7,198 nucleotides of DNA from JBEATZ01 sp041178545 (GTDB taxonomy: Bacteria; Planctomycetota; UBA1135; UBA2386). A program made the position numbers and the translations under genes. Where the stretch lies: positions 1-7,198 of the forward strand of contig JBEGVB010000163.1 in assembly GCA_041178545.1 (NCBI GenBank), written 5' to 3'. The notes under the pieces are model-generated. The model had not been told where the DNA came from and made no database searches. It worked only from the letters and a program-made list of their open reading frames with translations. Below are positions 6,041 to 7,198 of this stretch, in pieces (the stretch's first letter is position 1; every line of letters starts with the position of its first letter).

Positions 6041-7198
6041 ATGTCCCGAGTTCGTGGTCTTGTGGTGGCGCTGGTGTTGGCGCTGCCGTTCTTGTTCTTT
6101 CCCTCGTGCGACAGCAGCAGCAGCGATGGCGGTGCCGGTGGTGACAACCGCTCCTTCCCCGAGTTCGCCGGCTTCGCACACCTGTGGCCCGCGACGTTCT
6201 CGATGGGCGAGAGCGGCGTGGCGGATCCCGTCCACTCCGTGACGCTCGACTACCCGTTCTGGATCGGGAAGAAGGAAGTGACGCAGGCGGAATACGAGGC
6301 GCTGATGGACTCCAACCCGTCGAACTTCCAGGGTGACCCAGCGCGTCCGGTGGAGCAGGTGACGTGGTTCGACGCGCGTGCGTATTGCGCGGCCTTGATG
6401 AAGCAACAGGTGGCGCTCGGGGCCGTGCCGGCTGGATACGAGTACCGCCTGCCGACGGAAGCCGAGTGGGAGTACGCGTGCCGTGCCGGCACCGACACCA
6501 GCTACAACGTTGGCGCCACGCTGGATTGCGCTGCCGCCAACATCGACCCGTGCGTGGGCTCGACGCGCGCCGTCGGCAGCTATGCGTCCAACGCGTTCGG
6601 GCTGCACGACATGCACGGCAACGTGTGGGAGTGGTGCCTCGACTCGTTTGCGGCGTACACGGGTGCCGCTGCCACGGACCCCTTCGTGACCGGCAGTCTG
6701 GAGCGGGTCCTTCGCGGTGGCAGCTGGCACGAGGTTGCGGCCCTCAACCGCTCCGCGACGCGGCGGGGCAATGACCCGGGTGGCGTGTACTTCGACGTGG
6801 GCTTCCGGGTCGTGCTCGGTCCGGTTCGCGACCCGGGCTGCCCGCAGATCGCGGCCGTGACCCCCGCCGTGGGTGCGCCGTTCGGCGGCAACACGATCAC
6901 GATCGCGGGCACGCGCCTCGCAGCCGTGAACGAGGTTCGTTTCGGCGACCAGTTGGCGACCAACCTGGTTGCCGTCGACGACAAGACCTTGACCGCGACG
7001 GTGCCTGCATCGCAGCCGACCAACTCGTCTGGCGTGCGCTCGGTCACGGTGAGGAGCAGCACCGGCGGCTCGACGCTGCCGAACGGCTACCGCTATGTGC
7101 TGCTTGGCACCGGGGTGCAGCCGACGATCGCTTCGGTGTCGCCGCAGACGGTGAACGCGTCTGGCGGCGAGACGGTCACGATCACGGGCGCGAACTTC
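6041..7198 (+). CDS. SUMF1-fold lipoprotein with TIG/IPT repeats, cut by the right edge
   Basis: The frame is open from 6041 to the last base (386 residues seen, no stop). The signal peptide has R3 and R5, a hydrophobic core and C23 in FPSC, with aspartate at +2 and a Ser/Gly linker coded partly by AGC repeats. Residues about 49-259 are a formylglycine-generating-enzyme (SUMF1) domain: FSMGE (53-57), IGKKEVTQAEY (75-85), YRLPTEAEWEYACRAGT (135-151), GLHDMHGNVWEW (187-198), LRGGSW (224-229) and VGFRVV (253-258). Aligned with true enzymes, the two copper-binding cysteines after GGS are replaced by E231 and N236, so oxidation of sulfatase cysteine is not expected. A TIG/IPT Ig-like domain spans about 268-353 and a second begins at 361. 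The protein is probably a surface-anchored binding or scaffold protein. More TIG repeats or another domain may lie beyond the edge. The domain calls are strong; the role is inferred. Confidence 0.93.
   Translation, partial: MSRVRGLVVALVLALPFLFFPSCDSSSSDGGAGGDNRSFPEFAGFAHLWPATFSMGESGVADPVHSVTLDYPFWIGKKEVTQAEYEALMDSNPSNFQGDPARPVEQVTWFDARAYCAALMKQQVALGAVPAGYEYRLPTEAEWEYACRAGTDTSYNVGATLDCAAANIDPCVGSTRAVGSYASNAFGLHDMHGNVWEWCLDSFAAYTGAAATDPFVTGSLERVLRGGSWHEVAALNRSATRRGNDPGGVYFDVGFRVVLGPVRDPGCPQIAAVTPAVGAPFGGNTITIAGTRLAAVNEVRFGDQLATNLVAVDDKTLTATVPASQPTNSSGVRSVTVRSSTGGSTLPNGYRYVLLGTGVQPTIASVSPQTVNASGGETVTITGANF

Noticed and set aside
6041..6770. Active formylglycine-generating enzyme that would mature a sulfatase
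   Set aside because: Both catalytic cysteine positions are substituted and no sulfatase gene is visible in the window.

Overview
The window is GC-rich bacterial DNA, roughly two-thirds G+C by eye. It carries three plus-strand genes in a row, and each begins with a signal peptide ending in a lipobox-like cysteine. Lipoprotein signals fit a bacterium with an export and lipidation route, most likely Gram-negative. A SUMF1-fold lipoprotein continuing into TIG repeats, next to very large unrecognised lipoproteins, recalls Planctomycetota or Myxococcota. That placement is a guess from style, not a marker-based assignment.

Layout. Positions 1-257 hold no gene I can defend. At 258-278 a strong GC hairpin buries part of the ribosome binding site of the first gene. 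Gene 1 (288-3113, 941 aa) and gene 2 (3124-5775, 883 aa) are diverged tandem paralogues. They match from the residues after the lipid cysteine to a C-terminal Ig-like strand region, and I recognise neither as a named family. They are separated by 4 to 10 nt depending on which ATG is used, and the second ribosome binding site overlaps the first stop codon, so they are almost certainly one translationally coupled operon. A 265-nt gap (5776-6040) follows. It contains a GC hairpin just after the stop codon, a second perfect hairpin, and a weak promoter-like pair with a 12-bp palindrome in its spacer. Gene 3 (6041 to beyond the right edge, 386 aa visible) is a lipoprotein with a SUMF1/formylglycine-generating-enzyme fold lacking both catalytic cysteines, followed by one whole TIG/IPT domain and the start of another.

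How they may work together (inference). All three products should be exported, lipidated and held at a membrane surface. Genes 1 and 2 may form a paired or heteromeric surface complex with a helical middle and beta-rich ends. Gene 3 looks like a binding or scaffold protein, possibly transcribed separately. The most unusual parts are the unrecognised paralogue pair, the AT-rich tyrosine-rich block inside gene 2 (about 4681-5040), and the hairpin over the gene 1 ribosome binding site. No RNA genes, mobile elements or CRISPR arrays were seen.
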